A stretch of 64,000 nucleotides of DNA from Rhizobium mongolense USDA 1844. GTDB taxonomy: Bacteria; Pseudomonadota; Alphaproteobacteria; Rhizobiales; Rhizobiaceae. A program made the position numbers and the translations under genes. The DNA lies in assembly GCF_000419765.1 (NCBI RefSeq), contig NZ_ATTQ01000016.1, forward strand, positions 1 to 64,000, in the 5' to 3' direction. Shown here in pieces: positions 16,234-23,572 of the stretch. The notes under the pieces were generated by a model, which made no database searches, was not told the origin of the DNA, and saw only the letters and a list, made by a program, of their open reading frames with translations. Numbering within the stretch: the first letter of the stretch is position 1; every line of letters starts with the position of its first letter.

Positions 16234-17870
16234 TGCTGCAGACCGCAGCCGAACGACAGCGTGCATTGACCGGCGGAGCGATCAGCCTCGCCGCCGTCAC
16301 GTTGTTTGTCGGCCTTGCAGCGTTCTCCTTGCTTTTTGCCGGAGGCGGCGCGGCCATCGTCGGCATTCTTTTCGATCCTTATATTCTGCGTGTGCTGCGC
16401 TTCACGCTGCTGCAGGCGCTGCTTTCGACCGCACTTTCGATCGCCTTCGCGATTCCGGTTGCACGCGCGCTCGCCCGCCAGCCGCATTTTTTAGGGCGCA
16501 TCTGGATCATCCGCCTGATGGCCGTTCCTATGGGGCTGCCGGTACTGATCGGCGCACTCGGCTTGATCGGGATATGGGGCAGGCAGGGGTTGTTGAACTC
16601 GCTTATGATGAAGGTCGGGCTTGACGAACCGGTGAGCATCTATGGGCTAACCGGCATCCTTCTCGCCCATGTCTTCTTCAACCTGCCGCTTGCCTGCCGC
16701 CTGATGCTTGCAGGTCTCGAACGCGTGCCCGCCGAATACTGGCTGATGGCAAGCGGCCTCGGCATGCGGCCCCGCTCGGTCTTCCGCTTCATTGAATGGC
16801 CGGCGATCCGCCCGCTCATTCCCGGGATAGCCGGATTGATCTTCATGCTCTGCGCCACCAGCTTCACGTTGGTGCTAACCCTCGGTGGCGGCCCGGCAGC
16901 AACCACGATCGAGGTCGCGATCTACCAGTCGCTCCGTTTCGATTTCGACCCCGGCCGCGCAATCGCCTTGTCGCTCCTGCAGATCGCGCTGACGGCGGGG
17001 ATCCTCGGCGCGATGGCACTTTTTCCGCCTGCCGCAGATGAGGGCCTGACCGAAGGCAGAGACATCAAGCGGCTTGATGGCAAAGGGCCATGTGCCAGAA
17101 TGGCCGACAGTCTGCTCTTGCTGATCGCCGTGCTTTTCCTCGGCTTTCCGCTTGTGTCGATCATCACCGCCGGGTTGCACGCCGATCTCATAAAGCTGCT
17201 GCAGGAGGCGATCTTCTGGCAGTCGGCCGGGATGAGCTTGGCGATCTCGCTTTCGGCCGCTCTGCTCTCGATCGTCCTGTCGATGGCGATGATTCGTGCC
17301 CGGCATGCAATCTTATCGAAGCGGCGGCGCGGCGTTACCGACAGGTCCTTTTTCACAGCCATGGGCGGTGCTTCGTCGATGGTCCTTCTCGTGCCGCCAA
17401 TCGTGCTCGCAACGGGGTGGTTCATGGCACTGCGGCCTGTCGGCGATGCGACGCGCTTTGCAGCCGTGCTCGTCGTTCTCATCAACATGCTGATGGCACT
17501 TCCCTTTGTCATGCGCGTACTGGAGCCGGCCTATGTCGTGCATCAGCGCCGGACGCAGAAACTCGCCGCAAGCCTGGGTATTGCGACCGCGGCTCGATTG
17601 AGGCTCATCGATTGGCCGGCCTTGAAGAAGCCGCTGCTCACCGCCTTGTCGTTCGCCATGGCGCTCTCGCTCGGCGATCTCGGTGCCGTCGCTCTTTTCG
17701 GCTCTGAGGGTTTTGTCACATTGCCCTGGCTCGTCTACAGCCGCATGGGCAGCTACCGGACGAACGATGCCGACGGCCTTGCGCTGATTCTCGGCATCAT
17801 TTGCCTGCTGCTGACAATCGCCGGAACAGCGGGCCGGCCGAGACGGGAGAATGGCGATGGCGATCGCTGA
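16233..17870 (+). CDS. thiP: Thiamine ABC transporter permease
   Basis: A 545-residue integral membrane protein with two permease halves in one chain, as in ThiP/FbpB-type transporters. EAA-loop-like segments occur in both halves: EYWLMASGLGMRPRSVFRF and KLAASLGIATAARLRLIDWP. The start at 16233 overlaps the thiB stop (TGATG); upstream in-frame codons lie within thiB. The 3' end overlaps thiQ. Confidence 0.92.
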   Translation: MLQTAAERQRALTGGAISLAAVTLFVGLAAFSLLFAGGGAAIVGILFDPYILRVLRFTLLQALLSTALSIAFAIPVARALARQPHFLGRIWIIRLMAVPMGLPVLIGALGLIGIWGRQGLLNSLMMKVGLDEPVSIYGLTGILLAHVFFNLPLACRLMLAGLERVPAEYWLMASGLGMRPRSVFRFIEWPAIRPLIPGIAGLIFMLCATSFTLVLTLGGGPAATTIEVAIYQSLRFDFDPGRAIALSLLQIALTAGILGAMALFPPAADEGLTEGRDIKRLDGKGPCARMADSLLLLIAVLFLGFPLVSIITAGLHADLIKLLQEAIFWQSAGMSLAISLSAALLSIVLSMAMIRARHAILSKRRRGVTDRSFFTAMGGASSMVLLVPPIVLATGWFMALRPVGDATRFAAVLVVLINMLMALPFVMRVLEPAYVVHQRRTQKLAASLGIATAARLRLIDWPALKKPLLTALSFAMALSLGDLGAVALFGSEGFVTLPWLVYSRMGSYRTNDADGLALILGIICLLLTIAGTAGRPRRENGDGDR

Positions 17871-18576
17871 TCGATACGAGATCGACATGCAGGACGTGCG
17901 CTTGATGCTCGGCACGCACGCGTTCCATTTCGATTGCCGTCTGCCGGCCGGCCGGATTGTCGCGGTGAGCGGCCCTTCCGGCGCCGGGAAGTCAACCTTT
18001 CTCAATCTGCTTGCCGGTTTTGAAAGACCTGACAGCGGCCGCATTCTGATGCACGGCGCCGATGTGACGGCCGCCTATCCGGCGGAACGCCCGGTCTCTG
18101 TCGTCTTCCAGGACAACAATCTCTTTGCCCATCTTGATATCTTCACCAATGTCGGCCTGGGGATCGATCCGGCGTTGAAGCTTGCCGCCGAAGACCGGAA
18201 AAAAATTTCCCAAGCACTTGAGAAGGTCGGCCTTGCCAATTTCGAACGGCGTCTGCCCGCAACGCTTTCCGGTGGAGAGCGGCAGCGCGCCGCATTTGCA
18301 CGGGCGCTCGTGCGAAAGCGCGCCGTTCTGCTGCTCGATGAACCTTTTGCAGCACTTGACCCCGGCTTGCGCGCGGGCATGGCCGAACTGCTGCTTGGTT
18401 TGCACATGGAAACCGAAAACACGGTGATCATCGTTTCGCATGATCCCGACGAGGTGCGCCGCATCGCCGATTACGGTGTCTTTATCGATAAAGGCACGAT
18501 CTGTCTTGCCGCGCCGCTCAACGAGTATCTCGCGCGGGAAGATATGCCCGCGCTAAGGCGATTTCTGCACGGTTGA
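17857..18576 (+). CDS. thiQ: Thiamine ABC transporter ATP-binding protein
   Basis: A 239-residue ABC ATPase. Walker A is GPSGAGKST, the signature is LSGGERQRAAFARAL, and Walker B is VLLLDEPFAALDPG. Also present is the ThiQ-like VFQDNNLFAHLDIFTNVGLG. The ATG at 17857 has GGGAGA at 17845-17850 with suitable spacing; an ATG at 17851 immediately abuts that site and is less likely. It overlaps the end of thiP by 14 bases. It completes a TPP-riboswitch-controlled thiamine uptake operon. Confidence 0.93.
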   Translation: MAIADRYEIDMQDVRLMLGTHAFHFDCRLPAGRIVAVSGPSGAGKSTFLNLLAGFERPDSGRILMHGADVTAAYPAERPVSVVFQDNNLFAHLDIFTNVGLGIDPALKLAAEDRKKISQALEKVGLANFERRLPATLSGGERQRAAFARALVRKRAVLLLDEPFAALDPGLRAGMAELLLGLHMETENTVIIVSHDPDEVRRIADYGVFIDKGTICLAAPLNEYLAREDMPALRRFLHG

Positions 18577-18855
18577 CGAATCTCATACTTGCGATGGCAC
18601 TTTCGCCACATTTTCATCCGAGCGAAAGATCGCCCTAACGACGCCACGCTTGCTAAAATACAACGGCGCTACAATTAAACAGAGTCTCGCTATGCAACCG
18701 ATGCGGAAATCAGTTACAGCAATGGCTTGTGTCTTCCCGCTGTGCAGTGCGAGAACCGGGATGGACGACTGTTGAACCCCGTTGGAAGCGGCCGGATCGG
18801 ACAAGCGGCAAACCGGCCGAAAAGCAAGATGACTCGGAGAGCCAGACTGGACAGC

Positions 18856-20373
18856 ATGACGACGTGGAAACGCCCCGCGCCCTCCAGTAACGTGCTTTCT
18901 GCGCCATACCGGTGGAGCCGCCATGCGTTGCTGGTGTCTGCAGCCACAGTCGCGCTCAATGGCTGCCAGTCTATTCTCGAGCAATCCTATCAGCCGACGG
19001 TCTCGCCCTCTGCCAGCCCGCAGATCGTCGATGAAGTGCAAAAGAACGATCCGCGTGCCGCCATGGGCGCGCGCGAACATCCGCGTATCGTTGCGAGCTA
19101 CGGCGGCGAATACAAGGACGCCAAGACTGAACGCCTCGTTGCGCGCATTGCCGGTGCGCTAACGGCGGTGTCGGAGAATCCGAGCCAGTCCTACCGAATC
19201 ACGATTTTGAATTCGCCGGCAATCAACGCTTTCGCGCTGCCGGGCGGCTATCTCTATGTGACCCGTGGTCTGCTGGCGCTTGCCAACGACGCTTCTGAAG
19301 TCGCGGCTGTGCTGTCGCATGAAATGGGTCATGTTACGGCCAATCACGGCATCGAACGCCAGAAGCGCGAAGAGGCGGAGGTCATTGCGAGCCGCGTGGT
19401 CGCCGAGGTCTTGTCGAGCGACATCGCCGGCAAGCAGGCGCTTGCCCGCGGCAAGCTGCGTCTCGCCGCCTTCTCGCGCCAGCAGGAACTGCAGGCCGAT
19501 GTGATCGGCGTCCGCATGCTTGGCGAAGCGGGCTACGATCCTTACGCGGCCACCCGCTTCCTCGATTCCATGGCGGCCTATAGCCGCTTCATGTCCGCCG
19601 ATCCTGAGGCCGACCAAAGCCTGGACTTCCTTTCGAGCCACCCGAACTCGGTGCAGCGTATCGAGCTTGCGCGCGATCACGCCCGCGCCTTCGGCCAGGA
19701 AGGGACGGTCGGTGACAAGGGCCGGGGCTATTATCTCGATGGCATCGACGGTCTTCTGTATGGCGACAGTCCGGAGGAAGGCTACGTTCGTGGCCAGACC
19801 TTCCTGCACGGTGGTCTCGGCATTCGCTTCGACGTGCCGCCGGATTTCAGCATCGACAATAAAGTCGAAGCCGTCATGGCGACCGGTCCGGGAGACGTGG
19901 CGATCCGCTTCGACGGGGTTGCCGACAACGACAACCAAAGCTTGACGAACTACATATCGAGCGGCTGGGTCACCGGCCTCGATCCTTCGACGATCCGGCC
20001 GATCACTGTCAACGGCATGGAAGCGGCAACGGCCCGTGCAACCGCGGATCGATGGGATTTCGACGTGACCGTGGTGCGCAACAATTCGCAGATCTTCCGC
20101 TTCCTGACCGCCGTTCCAAAGGGCAGTGCCGTCCTGCAGCAGACAGCAGACGTTTTGCGCGCCAGCTTCCGCCGCATGACACCGCAGGAGGCGGCGACGC
20201 TGAAGCCTCTGAGAATCCGCGTCATCAGCGTCCGTCCCGGCGAAAACGTTGCAACGCTGGCGGCCCGAATGCTGGGCACGGATCGTAAGCTCGACCTCTT
20301 CAAACTGATCAATGCCCTGCCAACTGGCGGCACGGTCTCGCCCGGCGACCGCGTGAAGATCATTTCCGAATAA
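18856..20373 (+). CDS. M48 family metalloprotease, probable outer-membrane lipoprotein
   Basis: A 505-residue protein with a signal sequence ending in a lipobox-like ALNGC (the Cys near residue 37), an M48 peptidase domain with the zinc motif LSHEMGHVTANHG, and the third zinc ligand expected in RQQELQADVIGVRML. A C-terminal segment (VRPGENVATLAARMLG to PGDRVKIISE) looks like a LysM-type peptidoglycan-binding module. The architecture recalls BepA/LoiP-type envelope quality-control proteases. The start is uncertain: ATGs at 18829 and 18856 both precede the signal peptide and neither has a perfect ribosome binding site. The next gene, rpoH2, is convergent. Confidence 0.87.
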   Translation: MTTWKRPAPSSNVLSAPYRWSRHALLVSAATVALNGCQSILEQSYQPTVSPSASPQIVDEVQKNDPRAAMGAREHPRIVASYGGEYKDAKTERLVARIAGALTAVSENPSQSYRITILNSPAINAFALPGGYLYVTRGLLALANDASEVAAVLSHEMGHVTANHGIERQKREEAEVIASRVVAEVLSSDIAGKQALARGKLRLAAFSRQQELQADVIGVRMLGEAGYDPYAATRFLDSMAAYSRFMSADPEADQSLDFLSSHPNSVQRIELARDHARAFGQEGTVGDKGRGYYLDGIDGLLYGDSPEEGYVRGQTFLHGGLGIRFDVPPDFSIDNKVEAVMATGPGDVAIRFDGVADNDNQSLTNYISSGWVTGLDPSTIRPITVNGMEAATARATADRWDFDVTVVRNNSQIFRFLTAVPKGSAVLQQTADVLRASFRRMTPQEAATLKPLRIRVISVRPGENVATLAARMLGTDRKLDLFKLINALPTGGTVSPGDRVKIISE

Positions 20374-20394
20374 AAAAACCCGGCTTTCGCCGGG
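20372..20394 (-). terminator. Intrinsic terminator of rpoH2, overlapping the protease stop codon
   Basis: CCCGGC and GCCGGG with a TTTC loop; on the minus strand it is followed by seven T, which are the A run directly after the stop codon T of the convergent protease gene. It is a strong terminator for rpoH2 and a hairpin without a good U tract for the plus strand. Confidence 0.85.
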
Positions 20395-20422
20395 CCAGTT
20401 TGTGCTGCTGGAAGTAAGAGTT

Positions 20423-21286
20423 TTAGGCGTGAGCCGCCATATGGGGATCCGCACTGACAAGCGCGCTGCGCAATTTTTCCATGGCGCGGCTTTCGATCTG
20501 GCGAACGCGTTCCTTCGAAATTCCGAGATCGGCGCCGAGCTCCTCGAGCGTCGCGCCTTCTTCGGCAAGGCGGCGTGCGGCAATGATCTTCATCTCGCGC
20601 TCATTGAGATGTTTCAGCGCCGATGTCAGCCAGATACGGCGACGTTCGCCATCAATCATGTTGGAAACCTGCTCGTCCGGCAACGGATCGTCGCTGACAA
20701 GGAAATCCATCTTCTCCGCGCTGTCGGCATCGCCGGAAACCGAGGGCGCCTGCAGCGAGGCGTCATTGCCGGAAAGGCGCGCATCCATCGTCTGGACGTC
20801 GGCAAGGCTGACACCTAGGGCAGCCGCGATCTCCTGATGGATGGATTGAAGGGTGAGATGCGAGTCGCCTCTGGCAAGTTTGGCGCGCAGGCGACGCAGA
20901 TTGAAGAAGAGAGCCTTCTGGGCGGAGCTCGTGCCGCCGCGGACAATCGACCAGTTGCGCAGGATGTAATCCTGGATCGACGCGCGAATCCACCAGCTTG
21001 CGTAGGTAGAGAAGCGCACCTCGCGCTCCGGCTCAAAGCGGGCGGCCGCTTCCAGCAGGCCGACATAACCTTCCTGGACAAGATCGCTCATCGGCAGACC
21101 GAAATTGCGAAACTTGCCCGCCATCGAAATGACGAGACGCATGTGAGCCATCGCGATCTGGTTGCGGGCGCCGCGATCCTCATTGTCCTTCCAGCGAATA
21201 GCGAGGTCATGTTCTTCTTCGCGAGCAAGATAGGGAGCCGCCATGGCGATTTTGATCATGCGCCGGTCTGCAGACATGTTCTTCAT
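20423..21286 (-). CDS. rpoH2: RNA polymerase sigma-32-type factor RpoH2
   Basis: A 287-residue sigma factor. Region 2 is seen in DLVQEGYVGLLEAAARFEPE and STYASWWIRASIQDYILRNW. The RpoH box is clear as AQKALFFNLRRLR. Region 4 is LEELGADLGISKERVRQIES. The N-terminus (MKNMSADRRMIKIAM) is of the RpoH2 kind rather than RpoH1. RpoH2 serves heat and oxidative or photo-oxidative stress in alphaproteobacteria. The start at 21286 has AGGAGA five bases upstream. An EcfG-type promoter at 21581-21605 suggests that it is switched on by the general stress response. Confidence 0.92.
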   Translation of the reverse strand: MKNMSADRRMIKIAMAAPYLAREEEHDLAIRWKDNEDRGARNQIAMAHMRLVISMAGKFRNFGLPMSDLVQEGYVGLLEAAARFEPEREVRFSTYASWWIRASIQDYILRNWSIVRGGTSSAQKALFFNLRRLRAKLARGDSHLTLQSIHQEIAAALGVSLADVQTMDARLSGNDASLQAPSVSGDADSAEKMDFLVSDDPLPDEQVSNMIDGERRRIWLTSALKHLNEREMKIIAARRLAEEGATLEELGADLGISKERVRQIESRAMEKLRSALVSADPHMAAHA

Positions 21287-21387
21287 ATCGGTCTCCTAAA
21301 AATCAGGCCTCGTGCCCTTGAAAGAAAACAATCAGGTTACTCCCGGACCAAAGCTGCCCGGATCAATCCAGCGTGTGAATGCATAAA

Positions 21388-21420
21388 GGCCCCGCTCCTG
21401 GATTTTTCAGGAGGAGGCCC
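21388..21420 (-). terminator. Hairpin with short T tract between small ORF and rpoH2
   Basis: On the minus strand, GGGCCTCCTCCTG and CAGGAGCGGGGCC can fold around the loop AAAAATC, followed by only three T (TTTATGC). It begins at the stop codon of the small ORF. It is a possible weak or partial terminator, or an RNA structure that tunes how much transcript continues into rpoH2. Confidence 0.5.
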
Positions 21421-21494
21421 TATCTCTTCGTCATATGCAGGTAAGGTTGGACCCGTTTCTTCAAGTTGCCGGCCTGGCAAGTTGTGGAAGGCAT
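21420..21494 (-). CDS. Putative 24-residue small protein or leader peptide upstream of rpoH2
   Basis: A 24-codon ORF that begins MPSTTCQAGNLKK and ends in TAG, preceded by GAGGAG with six bases spacing, an excellent ribosome binding site. It lies about 80 bases downstream of the likely start point of the EcfG-type promoter and is followed at once by a hairpin. I recognise no family. It is basic and has one cysteine, without a membrane segment. It could be a stress-induced small protein or a leader peptide that couples translation to the hairpin in front of rpoH2. Only the signals and the position support it. Confidence 0.45.
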   Translation of the reverse strand: MPSTTCQAGNLKKRVQPYLHMTKR

Positions 21495-21580
21495 GATCCG
21501 CTCCTCATCGAACGTTGACAGGAATGCGAACGTTCGATCAGGCAGATATTTCCCGATGCAATCCGCACGTACAGTGTCTA

Positions 21581-21605
21581 AACGCGGCTGACCGGAAAAA
21601 GTTCC
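21581..21605 (-). promoter_or_regulatory. EcfG (RpoE2)-type general stress promoter upstream of rpoH2
   Basis: On the minus strand GGAAC (21605-21601) is followed after exactly 16 bases by CGTT (21584-21581), which matches the alphaproteobacterial EcfG consensus GGAAC-N16/17-CGTT. Expected start is near 21574, about 290 bases before rpoH2. In Sinorhizobium meliloti rpoH2 is a known RpoE2 target, which agrees. The -35 element lies directly after the carD terminator. Confidence 0.8.
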
Positions 21606-21607
21606 AC

Positions 21608-21637
21608 AAAAAAACCCGGCACGCAGGCCGGGCTTTT
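21608..21637 (-). terminator. Intrinsic terminator of carD
   Basis: CCCGGC/GCCGGG arms with a six-base loop; on the minus strand seven T follow. On the plus strand TTTTT also follows after a C, so it could act in both directions. It isolates carD from the rpoH2 promoter region. Confidence 0.85.
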
Positions 21638-21659
21638 TGTTAAGGAAAACAATGCACTA

Positions 21660-22232
21660 TTAAGCGGCTTCGTCCTGCGAATCGTCTTCTTCGATTGCCT
21701 TGCCGCGCTTCGGACCCTTGTTGAGATTCATCTCAACGAGACGGACGGCTTCCGTTTCCGACATCTTGTTCACTGCGGCGATTTCGCGCGCCATGCGATC
21801 GAGTGCCGCTTCATAGAGCTGACGCTCGGAATAGGATTGCTCCGGCTGATTTTCGGCGCGATAGAGGTCGCGAACGACTTCTGCGATTGAAATCAGGTCA
21901 CCGGAATTGATCTTGGCATCATATTCCTGCGCACGGCGGGACCACATGGTACGCTTGACACGTGCCTTACCCTGCACGACCTTCAGGGCGCGCTCGACGA
22001 AATCGGTTTCTGAAAGCTTGCGCATGCCGATGCTCATTGCCTTGGCAACCGGAACTTTCAGGCGCATCTTGTCTTTCTCGAAATCGATAACGAAAAGCTC
22101 AAGCTTCATGCCGGCGACTTCTTGCTCTTCGATAGCCGTGATGTTACCGACGCCGTGAGCGGGGTATACGATCGATTCACCGGTCTTGAAGCCATGGCGT
22201 GCTGCTGAAGGTTTTTTCTGCTGGGTCGTCAT
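21660..22232 (-). CDS. CarD/CdnL family RNA polymerase-binding regulator
   Basis: A 190-residue protein with the CarD N-terminal RNA polymerase-interacting domain (FKTGESIVYPAHGVGNITAI, near residue 15) and the helical C-terminal domain (MWSRRAQEYDAKINSGD and following). CdnL-type proteins stabilise open promoter complexes, especially at rRNA and other housekeeping promoters, and are usually essential or strongly growth-supporting. An acidic tail rich in E and D closes the protein. The ATG at 22232 is used; a TTG at 22241 lies three bases after GGGAG and is an alternative. It has a long leader with several hairpins. Confidence 0.92.
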   Translation of the reverse strand: MTTQQKKPSAARHGFKTGESIVYPAHGVGNITAIEEQEVAGMKLELFVIDFEKDKMRLKVPVAKAMSIGMRKLSETDFVERALKVVQGKARVKRTMWSRRAQEYDAKINSGDLISIAEVVRDLYRAENQPEQSYSERQLYEAALDRMAREIAAVNKMSETEAVRLVEMNLNKGPKRGKAIEEDDSQDEAA

Positions 22233-22631
22233 ACTAATCAAAAACTCCCTGTTACGCGTCCGGCAGCGGCCGGAGCCGGGTCAGTCAGGCCCGGATGAGA
22301 CGGATCAGCTCCGTCGGGTGACTTCACTCTGGTCCCACCAGACAGAAGCAAAAGATCTCCTTGCGCGCGATCAATGATCGAACAGCTCAAGGCTTTGATA
22401 TCTCACGGGGAACCGCGTACGGATTTCTTTTGCTTTCGTGATGGTTTTGGGCACGCTTCGTGCCTCAAATGGATCAGTGTGGCAAACCTATCATAAAAAT
22501 ATGAGGAAATCAATAATTTGCTTAACGTGAGTCATGTGGGCAACACATGGCACCCATATGAGCAACGCATTTTATAAACGTTTACGCCCGGCTTCGGCTC
22601 CGATTTCGAGGCTGCGCCGGCAAAATAATCA
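22233..22631 (-). promoter_or_regulatory. Long carD leader with promoter and hairpins; fdxA downstream region
   Basis: No protein gene is supported in these 400 bases. A minus-strand promoter is plausible at TTGATT (22513-22508) and TAGGTT (22490-22485) with a 17-base spacer, giving a leader of about 245 bases before carD. The leader contains a perfect GGCACG-CTT-CGTGCC hairpin near 22451-22465, a GACGGA/TCCGTC hairpin near 22298-22314 and a CCGGG/CCCGG stem near 22276-22294. It may be a regulated leader or contain a small RNA. No clear terminator follows fdxA. Confidence 0.4.
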
Positions 22632-22970
22632 TCAATCGCCGGAACCGGGTTTTTCGCTGAAGTACTTCTCGAACTTGCCGGCCTCTCCGTCCATTTCCTT
22701 GGCTTCCGCCATTGGTTCTTTCTTGACGGTGATGTTGGGCCAGCTGCTGGCATATTCAGCATTGATCTTGAGCCACTTGTCGAGCCCAGGCTCGGTATCC
22801 GGCTTGATGGCCTCGGCGGGACATTCCGGTTCGCAGACACCGCAGTCGATGCACTCATCCGGGTGGATGACGAGGAAATTTTCGCCCTCATAGAAGCAGT
22901 CGACAGGGCAGACTTCCACGCAGTCGGTATATTTGCAGCGAATGCAATTGTCGGTCACGACATAGGTCAT
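22632..22970 (-). CDS. fdxA: Seven-iron ferredoxin FdxA
   Basis: A 112-residue ferredoxin with two cluster motifs, [18 protein letters not shown] and [16 protein letters not shown], as in the 3Fe-4S plus 4Fe-4S ferredoxins, and the usual C-terminal extension starting around [16 protein letters not shown]. It carries electrons in the cytoplasm. The ATG at 22970 has GGAG six bases upstream; the open frame continues upstream without family resemblance. It is highly conserved in alphaproteobacteria and often near carD, as here. Confidence 0.95.
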   Translation of the reverse strand: MTYVVTDNCIRCKYTDCVEVCPVDCFYEGENFLVIHPDECIDCGVCEPECPAEAIKPDTEPGLDKWLKINAEYASSWPNITVKKEPMAEAKEMDGEAGKFEKYFSEKPGSGD

Positions 22971-23164
22971 GAAGAACTCCAGGATTTTCACGCAAGCGGG
23001 GCCGGGCAACCTGGAACGTCGCGCCTTTCCCCTGGCCGGAGGACAGCGTGGACAGGCTTGGGAGGCAAGCACACTGTCCGGCAAGTTGACTGTCACGTAT
23101 CGGCTTTGTGGTCGAATTTCAAGAATAAACGATCTGTCGATCAGGGCCTGATGGACAGAGTTTT

Positions 23165-23569
23165 CTAATCCTCGTCCGACATCAGCCTGTCGACTGCGCG
23201 CCGCTCCTTTTTCGTCGGCCGGCCAGCGCCGGTCGAACGGATGGCTTGCTCGTAGGGCGTGAGACGTTTTGTCTCACCCTGGGGCGGCGTCAGATCCTCG
23301 TAAAGCAGTTTTGCCTCTTCGAAAGGCCCGCGCCTCTCACCTGATGCCTTTACGATCAGAACCACATCCCGGCGATCCAACGTCAACTCGACACGGTCAC
23401 CCGCCTTCACGGTCTGGCTGGGTTGCTGGACGCGCTCGCCATTGATGCGAACGTGGCCTGACTGGATGTGGCCTTGCGCCAGCGAGCGTGATTTCACCAT
23501 GCGCGAGAAAAACAGCCACTTGTCGATGCGCTGACGCGAACCGCTTCCTGGCTGTGTCTCCCCGCTCAT
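23165..23569 (-). CDS. S4 domain RNA-binding protein (Hsp15-like)
   Basis: A 134-residue protein with an N-terminal S4 fold: [20 protein letters not shown] followed by [20 protein letters not shown]. The rest is charged. Hsp15-like proteins bind free 50S subunits carrying nascent chains and help recycling after heat shock. It starts three bases after the stop of the helicase gene, whose last codons supply GAAGAAG as the ribosome binding site, so the two form one operon of RNA-related functions. Confidence 0.88.
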   Translation of the reverse strand: MSGETQPGSGSRQRIDKWLFFSRMVKSRSLAQGHIQSGHVRINGERVQQPSQTVKAGDRVELTLDRRDVVLIVKASGERRGPFEEAKLLYEDLTPPQGETKRLTPYEQAIRSTGAGRPTKKERRAVDRLMSDED

Positions 23570-23572
23570 CGG

